Part shown: positions 41,361 to 49,514 of the stretch, piece after piece | Layout of the letters: each line of letters starts with the position of its first letter | Position numbering within the stretch: position 1 is the stretch's first letter | Assembly: GCA_035604615.1 (NCBI GenBank) | Contig: DATNID010000016.1 | Coordinates: 1 to 64,000, forward strand | Length of the DNA stretch: 64,000 nt | Origin: DATJLY01 sp035604615 | GTDB lineage: Bacteria > Pseudomonadota > Alphaproteobacteria > ATCC43930 > CGMCC-115725 | Direction: 5' to 3' | Made by a program: the position numbers and the translations under genes | Notes under the pieces: generated by a model | Seen by the model: the letters and a program-made list of their open reading frames with translations, nothing else | Databases searched by the model: none | Told to the model about the DNA's origin: nothing

Positions 41361-42491
41361 TTAGATGAGTGTCCGTAAGGATTCGTCGATCATCGCCACC
41401 ACGCGGTCGGCGCGCGCCGCGCCGAGCGCCGGAAAGATCGGCAAGCTCAGGACCTGCGCCGCCGCGCGCTCGCTCTCTCCCAGCCCGCCTTGCGCCACCG
41501 CGATGCGCCCGCGATAGGCCGCCTGGGCATGGACCGGCACCGGGTAATGCACCAGCGTGCCAACGCCGCGCGCCCGCAGCGCCTCGCGCAACGCGTCGCG
41601 CCGCGAATGGCGCACGACATATTGGTGGAAGACGTGGCTCGCGCCCGCCCGTTGCGCCGGCAGCGCGAGCCCCGCGCCGGCGAGGCCCTCGTCATAGCGC
41701 GCGGCGATCGCCTGGCGCCGCGCATTATCGGCGTCGAGCCGCTCGAGCTTGACCGCGAGGATCGCCGCCTGGATCGGATCGAGGCGGGAATTGAGCCCCG
41801 GCACGTCGCTCACATAGCGGTCGCCCCAGCCATATTGGCGCAGTGCCGCGACCTTCGCCGCCAGCGCCTCGTCATTGGTGACGACCATGCCGGCATCGCC
41901 GAAGGCGCCGAGATTCTTGGTCGGATAGAAGCTGAAGATGGCGAGGTCGCCGAAAGTGCCGAGGCGCCGCTCGCCCAGCGTCGCGCCGTGGCACTGCGCG
42001 CAATCCTCGACCACGCGCGCGCCATGGCGCCGGGCCAGCGCGAGGATCGCGTCGAGGTCGGCTGCCTGGCCGTAAAGATGCACCGGCACGATCGCGGCGA
42101 TGCGGCCCGGCGGCGCCGCAAACGCGCGCGCGAGCGCCGCGGGGTCGAGCGTCATGGCCGCGGGGTCGATGTCGACGAGCAGCGGCCGCGCTCCGGCCAG
42201 CTCGATCGCCGCGACCGTCGCCACCGCCGTGTGCGACACCGTGGCGACGTAGTCCTCGGGCCCAAGCGACAGCGCCCGCAGCGCGACGGTGAGCGCGTCG
42301 GTGCCGCTGGCGACGCCGATGGCGCGGCGGCAGCCGATATAGGCCGCGAAGGCGCGCTCGAACGCCTCGACCTCGGGGCCGAGGATATAGGAACCGCCGG
42401 CCAGCACGCGCGCCACTGCCGCGTCGATCGCCGCGCGCTGCTCGAGATAGGAAGCGCGCGGATCGGTCTGGGGGATGAAATCGTCCGTCAT
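41361..42491 (-). CDS. DegT/DnrJ/EryC1/StrS sugar aminotransferase
   Basis: A 376-residue PLP enzyme acting on keto-sugar nucleotides. It has IGVASGTDALTVALRAL (phosphate-binding), VPVHLYGQAADLDAI, VVEDCAQCHGATL (cofactor Asp) and the PLP lysine in FSFYPTKNLGAFGDAG. The R-x-D-P-I-Q-A-A-I signature appears as SRLDPIQAAILAVKL. It would aminate a 3- or 4-keto hexose. The ATG shares one base with the upstream epimerase stop, so both belong to one minus-strand operon supplying an amino sugar for the adjacent transferases. Confidence 0.92.
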   Translation of the reverse strand: MTDDFIPQTDPRASYLEQRAAIDAAVARVLAGGSYILGPEVEAFERAFAAYIGCRRAIGVASGTDALTVALRALSLGPEDYVATVSHTAVATVAAIELAGARPLLVDIDPAAMTLDPAALARAFAAPPGRIAAIVPVHLYGQAADLDAILALARRHGARVVEDCAQCHGATLGERRLGTFGDLAIFSFYPTKNLGAFGDAGMVVTNDEALAAKVAALRQYGWGDRYVSDVPGLNSRLDPIQAAILAVKLERLDADNARRQAIAARYDEGLAGAGLALPAQRAGASHVFHQYVVRHSRRDALREALRARGVGTLVHYPVPVHAQAAYRGRIAVAQGGLGESERAAAQVLSLPIFPALGAARADRVVAMIDESLRTLI

Positions 42492-43501
42492 CAGAAATAA
42501 TCGCCGCGATGGTCGCGGTAGAACCGCATGGTGCGCGCCAGCCCGTCGGCCAGCGCGACGCGCGGCCGCCATCCGGTCATGCGGCGGAAGAGCCCGTCAT
42601 CGGCCTCGTAGTCGCCGATATCGATCTTCAGCCGCTCGGGCGGAAACTCCTTGATCTCGTAGCGCCCGCCGCCGCTGGCCGCGACCAGGATTCGCGCGAG
42701 CTCGAGCAAGGTCAGCGATGGATCGCCGCCGATATTGAAGGCCCGGCCCTGGGCGTCCGGCGACACGGCCGCGAGCAGGAACGCCTCGGCCACGTCGTCG
42801 ACGAAAGCAAGATCGCGGCGCTGCTCGCCGCCCCACACCTCGAACGGCGCGTCCTCGAGCAGGCGGCGCACCCACAGGCCGAGAAAGGTCTGGCGCCCGT
42901 CCTTGATGCGCATGCGCGGCCCGTAAGTGTTGGTGAGCCGGAGGGACACCGCGCTGATGCCGTGGATGCGGTGGTAGAGCAGGTGATAGGCCTCGCCCGC
43001 CATCTTGCTGACGCCGTTTGGGTCGGGCGGGCGGAGCGGATGCGTCTCCTCGACCGGCAGCTTGTCCGGGCGGCCATAGATCTGGCGCGTTCCGGCGAAG
43101 ACGATGGCGATGCGCGGGGCGCGGGCGCGGCAAATTTCGAGGATGTCGAGCTGGGCGCGGCAATTGACGTCGAGATCGGCCAGCGGGTCGGCGAGCGATC
43201 CCATGTGGCTGGTGCGCGCGCCGAGGCTGAAGAGATAATCCTGCCCCTCGATCAGCGGCGCCACCGCGCGCGTGTCGCGCAGATCGGCGATCTCGACCCG
43301 CACGCGGTCGCGAAAGGCGGCGATGTTGGCTGGGTTGGCGCCGCCCTCGGGGAACATGTCGTCGAGGATGGTGACCTCGGCCCCCAGCGCCACGAGTCGC
43401 CCGGCCAAGGTCGAGCCGATGAATCCGAGCCCACCGGTGACCAGCGCGCGCGCACCCGAAAACGCGTCTGGGGGCGCCGCGCCCTGCGATTCGGCCGTCA
43501 T
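42491..43501 (-). CDS. NAD-dependent sugar epimerase/dehydratase
   Basis: A 336-residue extended SDR protein. It has the NAD-binding GGLGFIGSTLAGRL (about 20-33), the LDDMFPEGGANPANI loop, FAGTRQIYGRPDKLPVEE and the C-terminal FNIGGDPSLTLLELARI. The catalytic YxxxK position reads NGVSKMAGE, with Asn where Tyr is usual; I recall an epimerase subfamily with that NG-x-x-K form, so it may still be active through another residue. It pairs with the aminotransferase immediately downstream. Start fixed at 43501 by the family N-terminus. Confidence 0.85.
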   Translation of the reverse strand: MTAESQGAAPPDAFSGARALVTGGLGFIGSTLAGRLVALGAEVTILDDMFPEGGANPANIAAFRDRVRVEIADLRDTRAVAPLIEGQDYLFSLGARTSHMGSLADPLADLDVNCRAQLDILEICRARAPRIAIVFAGTRQIYGRPDKLPVEETHPLRPPDPNGVSKMAGEAYHLLYHRIHGISAVSLRLTNTYGPRMRIKDGRQTFLGLWVRRLLEDAPFEVWGGEQRRDLAFVDDVAEAFLLAAVSPDAQGRAFNIGGDPSLTLLELARILVAASGGGRYEIKEFPPERLKIDIGDYEADDGLFRRMTGWRPRVALADGLARTMRFYRDHRGDYF

Positions 43502-43603
43502 GGCGCCTCGTCCCGCTGCATCGCGCGATCCTTGCCGACGCCGCGCGCGAGCGCAATCGGGAAACGGTTGCGCTTGAGATGTGGCCGTGATTCTGTGGTG
43601 CAC

Positions 43604-44209
43604 GTGAAGCTTATTTCACCTTGCCTCGCGCTGGCGGCGGCGCTCGCCGCGTGCGCGCCCCGCCCGGCGCCCCTATCGGTCGCGGGCCAATGCCACGCCG
43701 AGCTCGACCGGCTCGGCGTCGACTATGCGGCGGCGCCGGTCGAGGCCGCCGCCGCGTCCTGCACGGTCGACGATCCGGTTCGGGTGAACGCCGCCGCGAT
43801 CGCCTGGGACCGGCCCGGCGTGGTGGCGTGCCGCTTCGCGGTGGGGCTGGACGATTTCGCGCGCGACGCGGTGGCGCCGCTTGCCCGGTCATATTTCGGC
43901 GAGCGCGTCACCCTCATCCGCCACTACGGTGCTTATTCCTGCCGCACAACGCGCGGCGGGCGCGACAGCCAGCACGCGCGCGGCGAGGCGATCGACATCG
44001 CCGGCTTCGTGCTCGAGGACGGGACCGCAATCTCGGTCGAGCGCGACTGGCGCGACCACGGCCCGCGCGGCCGGTTCCTGCGCGCCGTCGCGCGTGCCGC
44101 CTGCGAACGCTTCGCGCTCGTGCTCACGCCCGATTCGGACCGCGACCACTGGAATCACATCCATCTGGACGACGGTCCGTACCGGAGCTGCCCTGTCCCC
44201 CGCGCCTGA
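43604..44209 (+). CDS. Extensin-like lipoprotein (extensin C-terminal domain)
   Basis: About 201 residues. A short lipoprotein-like signal (LISPCLALAAALAAC) is followed by CHAELDRLGVDY and the peptidase-like extensin domain: RHYGAYSCRTTRGGRDSQH, HARGEAIDIAGFVLEDG and a C-terminal HWNHIHLDDGPYRSC. The His/Asp set SQHARGEAID plus HIH recalls zinc D-Ala-D-Ala carboxypeptidase-like folds, so a cell-wall role is plausible. The start is GTG at 43604 (GTG at 43598 also in frame). It is divergent from the epimerase gene. Confidence 0.8.
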   Translation: MKLISPCLALAAALAACAPRPAPLSVAGQCHAELDRLGVDYAAAPVEAAAASCTVDDPVRVNAAAIAWDRPGVVACRFAVGLDDFARDAVAPLARSYFGERVTLIRHYGAYSCRTTRGGRDSQHARGEAIDIAGFVLEDGTAISVERDWRDHGPRGRFLRAVARAACERFALVLTPDSDRDHWNHIHLDDGPYRSCPVPRA

Positions 44210-44227
44210 TCGATCAGGCCGCGCGCT

Positions 44228-45214
44228 TTACGCTTTCTTCTTGGCGACGATCTGGCCGCGCAGCGTGCCGATCTGCGGCGACTTCACCTCGACCTTGTCG
44301 CCGACCTTGAGGAACAGGTCGGGTGGCTGCACGCCGTCGGGCCCGACCGGGCTCGCGTCGGCGGCGGTGCCCTCGCCGGTGCCGCTGCAGATGATGTCGC
44401 CCGGCAGGAGCGTGAAATCGCGCGACAGGTATTCGAGATATTGGCCGAAGGAGAAGGTCATCTCCTTGGTGTTGTGCTTCTGCCGCCGGTCGCCGTTGAC
44501 GAAGGTCTCGATGTCGATGTTGGTGCAGTCGGCCTCGTCCACCGCGATGCAGGGACCGAGCGTGCCGGAGCCGTCCCAGTTCTTGGGAATGGCGAAGTTC
44601 ATCGGTCCCAGCGGCTCGCGCGGGCTGCGGATGCTCCAGTCGCAGAACAAGGTCACGCCCCAGACGTAATTCTTGAGGTCCGCGGGCTTCAGGTCCTTGC
44701 CCGTCTTGCCGATTACGACCGCCGCCTCGCCCTCGTAGTCGAGCCGGTCGCAGCGCGCCGGATAGACGACGTCGCTGCCCGACGCCAGCTGCTCGCTCAC
44801 CTTCCAGAAGCCCCAGATGAAGGGAGCCGCGATCTGGCGGCCCGAGCGCACCGTCATGCGCTCGCGGTGCGAAGTGAAATTGGAGCCGGCGCAGGCGATG
44901 CGGGTGCCGGTGGGGCGCGGCGCATGGATCTTCACCTTGGCGGCGTCGAAGGTGACGCTTTCGCCGCGGTGGTCCTTGTCGTCCGCCGCATTGGCGAGAT
45001 AGTCGAGCGAGGCTTGCGCGTCGTCAATCGCGCGCCGCCCGCTTTCGATGAGGCGCAGGAGATCATGCGGCACCAGCGCGTCGCCGAGCGTGAAGGCATG
45101 CCGCTCGCCCTTTTTCTCGCGCATATACTTGGTGCAGGCGCGCGACAGATCGACGACCTTGCCGCCGACCAGCGCGCCGGTGCGCTTTTCCGGACCGTAA
45201 ACGACGACCTTCAT
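44228..45214 (-). CDS. Fumarylacetoacetate hydrolase-family protein
   Basis: A 328-residue FAH-superfamily enzyme. Metal ligands follow the E-x-E-x(n)-D pattern: RLDYEGEAAVVIGK and VTLFCDWSIRSP. The N-terminal domain begins KVVVYGPEKRTGALVGGKVV, and the ending GDIICSGTGEGT is typical. Members hydrolyse or decarboxylate beta-diketo acids in aromatic meta-cleavage routes (fumarylpyruvate, acylpyruvate, oxopent-4-enoate). The ATG at 45214 has GGGAG upstream. It lies just downstream of an MFS transporter gene, which suggests uptake and breakdown of an aromatic acid. Confidence 0.88.
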   Translation of the reverse strand: MKVVVYGPEKRTGALVGGKVVDLSRACTKYMREKKGERHAFTLGDALVPHDLLRLIESGRRAIDDAQASLDYLANAADDKDHRGESVTFDAAKVKIHAPRPTGTRIACAGSNFTSHRERMTVRSGRQIAAPFIWGFWKVSEQLASGSDVVYPARCDRLDYEGEAAVVIGKTGKDLKPADLKNYVWGVTLFCDWSIRSPREPLGPMNFAIPKNWDGSGTLGPCIAVDEADCTNIDIETFVNGDRRQKHNTKEMTFSFGQYLEYLSRDFTLLPGDIICSGTGEGTAADASPVGPDGVQPPDLFLKVGDKVEVKSPQIGTLRGQIVAKKKA

Positions 45215-45290
45215 GGCACTCCCCTTGGTCTTGGTGCGATGCGCGATCTTATGGACAATCGCCGCCCCCGGCAATGAGGGCCGCCGCGCC

Positions 45291-46715
45291 TCATTCCCGG
45301 CCGTACGCGAGCTTGGGCGAAGCCGCCTCGTCGGGACCGCGCTTCAGCGACGGCGACAGATGCTCCAGCACCTTGCCGCCGGTCTCGATCGCGAACAGGA
45401 AGCACACGACCGCGCCGAACGCGAGGAGCACGCCAAACGAGGCGAAGATGCCCTTCAAACCGAACACCGGCAGCATGGCGCCGATGAAGGCCGGCCCCGC
45501 GGTGCCGCCAAGCCGGAGCCAGGCATTGCCGAAGCCGCCGCCCAAGGCGCGCAGCTCGGTCGGATAGAGCTCTGCGGTGTAGGTGCTGAGCGCCAGGGCC
45601 AGCATGCCGACCGCGAGCTGCGACATCGACAGCATGAGCAGCAGCGTCATCGGCGCCGGGTTGTCGAGCGAAGCGAGCGCCAGCATCAACGCCGCGCCGA
45701 CGCCGAGCCCCAGCAGGAACATGCGCCGCCGGCCGATCGAATCGATCAGCGAGATGGTGACGATGAAGCCCGGCGCCGCGATCAAGGCGTAGATCGACTG
45801 ATAGTGGAGCGCCTCCTCGACCGACATGTGATAGACGGTGCGCCAGATCGTCGGCAGCCAGGTCAGCATGCCGTAGGTGATGACATAGGTGCAGAACCAC
45901 AGCGTCCACACGGTCAGCGTGCGCTTCAGATAGATGCCGCGGAAGAGATCGCCGACATGGGTGTCGTTGCGCGGCACTTGCGGCATGCCGGTGGGGATCG
46001 GCGGCAAGGGCTTCGCGCCGCCGTGCGAAATGATCCCCTCGATCCGCGCCAGGACCCGGTTGGCCTCCTCGTTGCGGCCGTGATTGGCGAGCCAGCGCGG
46101 GCTCTCCGGCAGCATGCGCGCCATCGGCAGCACGATGAGCGCCGGCAGCGCGCCGATGATGAACATCCATTCCCAGCCGAGATGCGGCACCACCCAGTTG
46201 CCGATCCAGGCCGTCATCGGCAGGCCGATCGAGAAGGCGCACTGGTAGCACAGCACGAAACGCCCGCGTCGGCGCGAATTCGCGAACTCGTTGATATAGG
46301 TCGCCAGCACCGGGATGGTGCCGCCGATGCCCCAACCCTGGATGAAGCGCATGACCATCATCGACGGCAGGTTCCACGCAAAGGCGCAGGCGAGGCTCAT
46401 CAGCGCATAGAGCAAGACGGTGGCGACGGCCGACGGCACGCGGCCCTTCTTCTCGGCCAGCCAGCCGAAGAACAGCGCGCCGAAGATCTGGCCGATGAAT
46501 CCGATCGAGATCGCGGTGCCGATCTCGCCCGGTGCAAGATGCCAGCGTCCCACCAGCACCGGCAGCGCATAGGCCAGGGTCATGATGTCGAAGGCGTCGA
46601 AGAAGAACCCGGCGCAGACGACGACGCCGATGCGCGCGTGCCAAGCCGAGATCGGCAGGCGCTCGATCCGGGCCGCGATCTGATAGTCGGCGGGGCCTGC
46701 GAAGCTGCCCGACAT
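45291..46715 (-). CDS. MFS transporter, aromatic acid/metabolite:H+ symporter type
   Basis: A 474-residue transporter with twelve predicted membrane segments. The family motifs are GWLAEKKGRVPSA (loop 2-3, G-x-x-x-D-R-x-G-R-R type), the RFIQGWGIGGTIPVLATYINEF segment that carries the substrate-family signature (cut as RFIQGWGIGG and ATYINEF), and LPESPRWLANHGR in the middle. This is the sugar-porter/AAHS superfamily pattern. It probably imports a carboxylated aromatic or similar acid consumed by the FAH-type enzyme encoded 76 bases downstream. Confidence 0.87.
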   Translation of the reverse strand: MSGSFAGPADYQIAARIERLPISAWHARIGVVVCAGFFFDAFDIMTLAYALPVLVGRWHLAPGEIGTAISIGFIGQIFGALFFGWLAEKKGRVPSAVATVLLYALMSLACAFAWNLPSMMVMRFIQGWGIGGTIPVLATYINEFANSRRRGRFVLCYQCAFSIGLPMTAWIGNWVVPHLGWEWMFIIGALPALIVLPMARMLPESPRWLANHGRNEEANRVLARIEGIISHGGAKPLPPIPTGMPQVPRNDTHVGDLFRGIYLKRTLTVWTLWFCTYVITYGMLTWLPTIWRTVYHMSVEEALHYQSIYALIAAPGFIVTISLIDSIGRRRMFLLGLGVGAALMLALASLDNPAPMTLLLMLSMSQLAVGMLALALSTYTAELYPTELRALGGGFGNAWLRLGGTAGPAFIGAMLPVFGLKGIFASFGVLLAFGAVVCFLFAIETGGKVLEHLSPSLKRGPDEAASPKLAYGRE

Positions 46716-46782
46716 GGTGGCCTCCTCCCATGGTTCCGCCGCGTTGCGCCGGGCGGTGGGAGGAGCCTATCAGAAAATCCGC

Positions 46783-46812
46783 CCCCAGCCCCTTCCCCAT
46801 CCGAGGGAGGGG
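46783..46812 (-). terminator. GC-rich hairpin after cytochrome c gene
   Basis: CCCCCAGCCCCTTCCC and GGGAGGGGG around CATCCGA form a strong stem just after the cytochrome gene stop. There is no clear U-tract, so it may be a REP-like repeat acting as an RNA 3' stabiliser rather than a classic terminator. Confidence 0.4.
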
Positions 46813-46832
46813 GTGCCGCTGCGGCGGCGGCG

Positions 46833-47702
46833 CTACTTCGTCGGCACCGGCTTCAATGTCCGCAGGAACGCGACCAGCGCGTCGAGGTCCGGCTGCGACA
46901 TGGTCTGATACCAGTCGAAGGCCATGAGCCGCACCAGCGGCCGGTCGGGACGCTCGCCCTTGGTGATCGCGGTCTTGACCTGATCGTCGGTCCAGCCGGC
47001 GATGCCGCTGGGATTGCCCGGCGTCAGATTGGCCGAGACGATAATGCCGCCGATCGGCGACTCGAACTGGTTGCCGCCCGCGCCCATGCGCGTCATGTCG
47101 CTGCGGCCCTCGACCTGCGGCGTGTGGCAGTCCATGCAGTGGCCGAGGCCGGTGGCGAGATATTTGCCGTAGGCCACCTTGTCGGTGCGCGGCACGTCGG
47201 CGACGTGGGTCACCACCGGGCCATAGCCCGGCGGCAGCGGGATCTTGAAGGTCGATTTTTCGACCTTGTTGGCGACCGGCTTGACGCTGCGCAGATAGGC
47301 CACGATCGCGTGCACGTCGGTGTCGGACATGCCGCGGTAGAAGGCGATCGGCATCGGCGGGCCGATGGTGGTCCCGTCCGGCCGCTTGCCGTTGCGGATC
47401 GCGTTGACGATCTGGTCGTCGGTCCATTTGCCGATGCCGGTGTCCTTGTCCGGCGTGATGTTGGGCGCCACCGCATGGAAGATCGGCGCGTCGAATTCCT
47501 GGCCGCCCGCGAGCTCCTTGTCGGCGATCGCCCGCCCGCTGGGCCCCTTGGGCGTGTGGCAATTGCCGCAGGCGACGACGCTGCGCATGAGATAGGTGCC
47601 GCGTTCGAGCGGCGTCTCGTCGGCCTTGGCGACCGGTGCGAACGCAAGGCTCGCGACCAAAGCGGCGGCGGCCGCGGCAAGCGGCAGACTACGATCCAGC
47701 AT
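46833..47702 (-). CDS. Dihaem cytochrome c, dehydrogenase-subunit type
   Basis: A 289-residue periplasmic cytochrome. A signal peptide (LPLAAAAAALVASLAFAPVAKA) is followed by two haem-c domains, with CGNCH (about 45) and CMDCH (about 188). Both are preceded by the GTYLMRSVVA and GKYLATGLGH helices, and conserved NITPD and NLTPG loops are present. The layout matches the cytochrome subunits of alcohol, aldehyde or gluconate dehydrogenases, though only two of the usual three haem sites are here. The start at 47702 has GGAGGGGG upstream. No dehydrogenase subunit is adjacent, so its electron donor is unknown. Confidence 0.88.
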   Translation of the reverse strand: MLDRSLPLAAAAAALVASLAFAPVAKADETPLERGTYLMRSVVACGNCHTPKGPSGRAIADKELAGGQEFDAPIFHAVAPNITPDKDTGIGKWTDDQIVNAIRNGKRPDGTTIGPPMPIAFYRGMSDTDVHAIVAYLRSVKPVANKVEKSTFKIPLPPGYGPVVTHVADVPRTDKVAYGKYLATGLGHCMDCHTPQVEGRSDMTRMGAGGNQFESPIGGIIVSANLTPGNPSGIAGWTDDQVKTAITKGERPDRPLVRLMAFDWYQTMSQPDLDALVAFLRTLKPVPTK

Positions 47703-47825
47703 TATCCCCCTCCAACGCGCATCGTTTGACACCGCCTCTCTATCACAGAGAGACTCGGCGATAAAGATCGAAGGGGGAAGCGCGGCGAGCGCTGTTCGGG
47801 TCGACGCCGAGCGCTCCTCGCGTGG

Positions 47826-49391
47826 CTAGAAGGCGACCTGCGCGCGCATCGCCACGGCGTCGAAATTGGCGCCTGTCTGTGGCGCGATGGGCGTGGCAGC
47901 CTGTTTCTTCACCGTGCCATGCAGCCAGTCGAACATGAGGCGCATGTTCGGGTTGAGGTACCAGTTCAAGCCCATCGTATAGATCGTCTGGCGCCCGCCT
48001 TCGACGGAGTTGGATTTGCCGGCGACGGCGATCGGGTTGAAATTGTCGCTGAGGCTGATGTAGCTCGCGCGCGCGGCGAGCTCGAGGGCGCCCCAGGTTC
48101 CGGCCGAGATCGACAAGGGATGCGCCGGATTAATGCCGGTATAGGCGCCGCTCCCGGGATTGTAGGTGCGGTGCTCGCCGGTGATGGTCCAGCTGCCCTC
48201 GAGATAGCCGCCCCAGAACGTGTTGTCCGGAAGGCCCGCGCGCGTCACACGGTAATTGAAGCCTTCGCTCTGGAAGAAGAGGTTCTGGTATCCGCCGGCC
48301 GTCTCCGCGCCGAAGACGGAACCGCCGGTGACGGGATTGGCGGCGGTGCCGATGGTGCCTGTGGCAAGCAGTGTCGACGGATCGATGCGCAATTCGGGTC
48401 GGTCGCTGAGACTGAGCGTCCTGAGGCTCGCGCTGATCGTCCCCGGCGCCGCGCCCGCGGCCGTCGTCGTGACGTTCGCCGGCTTCAACAGTCCTTCGAG
48501 ATCGACGCCGAAATGCAGCGAATAGTCGGGCGCCTGCAACGCCTGATAGGTGAACCGTCCGAACATGGCCAGCGGCTCGCCGACATTGTGCGCGGAGCCG
48601 GATGTTGGACCCGTCACATAGACCCCCGCCCAGTAGCGTGCGTCGTTCGATCGCACGCCGAAGGCCGAGCGGTTGTCGCCCGAGCCGAACGCGGTGGCGA
48701 CAACCTGCGAGGAGGCGCGCTCCATGAACATGATGTCGTTGGAGCTGGTCGCTTCGTCGAGCGTAAAGGGCGTATCCTGGTAGCCGAAATCGAACGCGAG
48801 CGGGACCGCGGATTTCGGATTGTTGAGCCCGTTGTAGGTCACGTAGGCGTTCTCGATCCCGGCGAGAAACCCGCCCGAGACGCCGAGGCCGCCGCCGCCC
48901 GACGGGTTGGTGACGTCGAAGCCGTCGGAGGAGCCGCCCAAATCGTAGACGAAGGCATAGTTCCAATCGCCGGCGAACTTGCCGATTACACCGAGCCGCG
49001 CCCGGCGCGCGTTGATGCCGGCATTGAGATCGGACGGCGCGGTGGCGTGGGAATCTTGATGGTAGTTGGTGTATCCGCCGACGTCGAAATGGAGCCGGCC
49101 GGTGAGGGCGATCGAATACTGTCCGTCGCCGCTCTCGAGGCCGAACCGGTTGCCGCCGGATTGCGTTACATGCGGGCCCGATGCCGGCGCCGGCGCGGAT
49201 GCCGGCGGCTGCTGCGCCTGGGCGGTCACTTGGGTCTGCAGCGACTGAAGTTGCTGCTGCATTTGCTCGATCTGTTGCTGAAGCTGCTGGATTGCGGCAT
49301 TGACCTGCGGCGTTTGCGCGCGGGATGCGACGCATCCGACCGCGAGCGCGCATGCGGCGGCGCCGCAGAAAAGGCGGTAATTCACCGACAT
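47826..49391 (-). CDS. OprP/OprO-family porin
   Basis: A 521-residue outer-membrane porin. After the signal peptide (ACALAVGCVASRAQ) comes a Gln-rich coiled coil (QQLQQQIEQMQQQLQSLQTQ, about 35-55) and an Ala/Pro linker. The barrel then starts YSIALTGRLHFDVGGYTNYH and has the RRARLGVIGKFAGDWNYAF strand pair typical of phosphate-selective porin O/P, ending with the aromatic strand AMRAQVAF. It resembles in architecture the porin at 9143-10618. The context of aromatic catabolism suggests an organic anion rather than phosphate. Confidence 0.85.
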   Translation of the reverse strand: MSVNYRLFCGAAACALAVGCVASRAQTPQVNAAIQQLQQQIEQMQQQLQSLQTQVTAQAQQPPASAPAPASGPHVTQSGGNRFGLESGDGQYSIALTGRLHFDVGGYTNYHQDSHATAPSDLNAGINARRARLGVIGKFAGDWNYAFVYDLGGSSDGFDVTNPSGGGGLGVSGGFLAGIENAYVTYNGLNNPKSAVPLAFDFGYQDTPFTLDEATSSNDIMFMERASSQVVATAFGSGDNRSAFGVRSNDARYWAGVYVTGPTSGSAHNVGEPLAMFGRFTYQALQAPDYSLHFGVDLEGLLKPANVTTTAAGAAPGTISASLRTLSLSDRPELRIDPSTLLATGTIGTAANPVTGGSVFGAETAGGYQNLFFQSEGFNYRVTRAGLPDNTFWGGYLEGSWTITGEHRTYNPGSGAYTGINPAHPLSISAGTWGALELAARASYISLSDNFNPIAVAGKSNSVEGGRQTIYTMGLNWYLNPNMRLMFDWLHGTVKKQAATPIAPQTGANFDAVAMRAQVAF

Positions 49392-49514
49392 TCGAGGCCC
49401 TTCGGTTCTCGTCCTTCGAGAACGCGAAGCCTATGTGCGGTGGATTACGGGCGAGTGGCAGCGGCGTTGCAGGATTCTGACGCCGCATGCGTCAAAAGCG
49501 CGCGTCGGCGCGCC

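Noticed and set aside
47736..47752. Small palindrome CTCTCTATCACAGAGAG between cytochrome and porin genes
   Set aside because: Could be an operator or weak terminator, but a six-base stem without U-tract or conserved context is too little to call.
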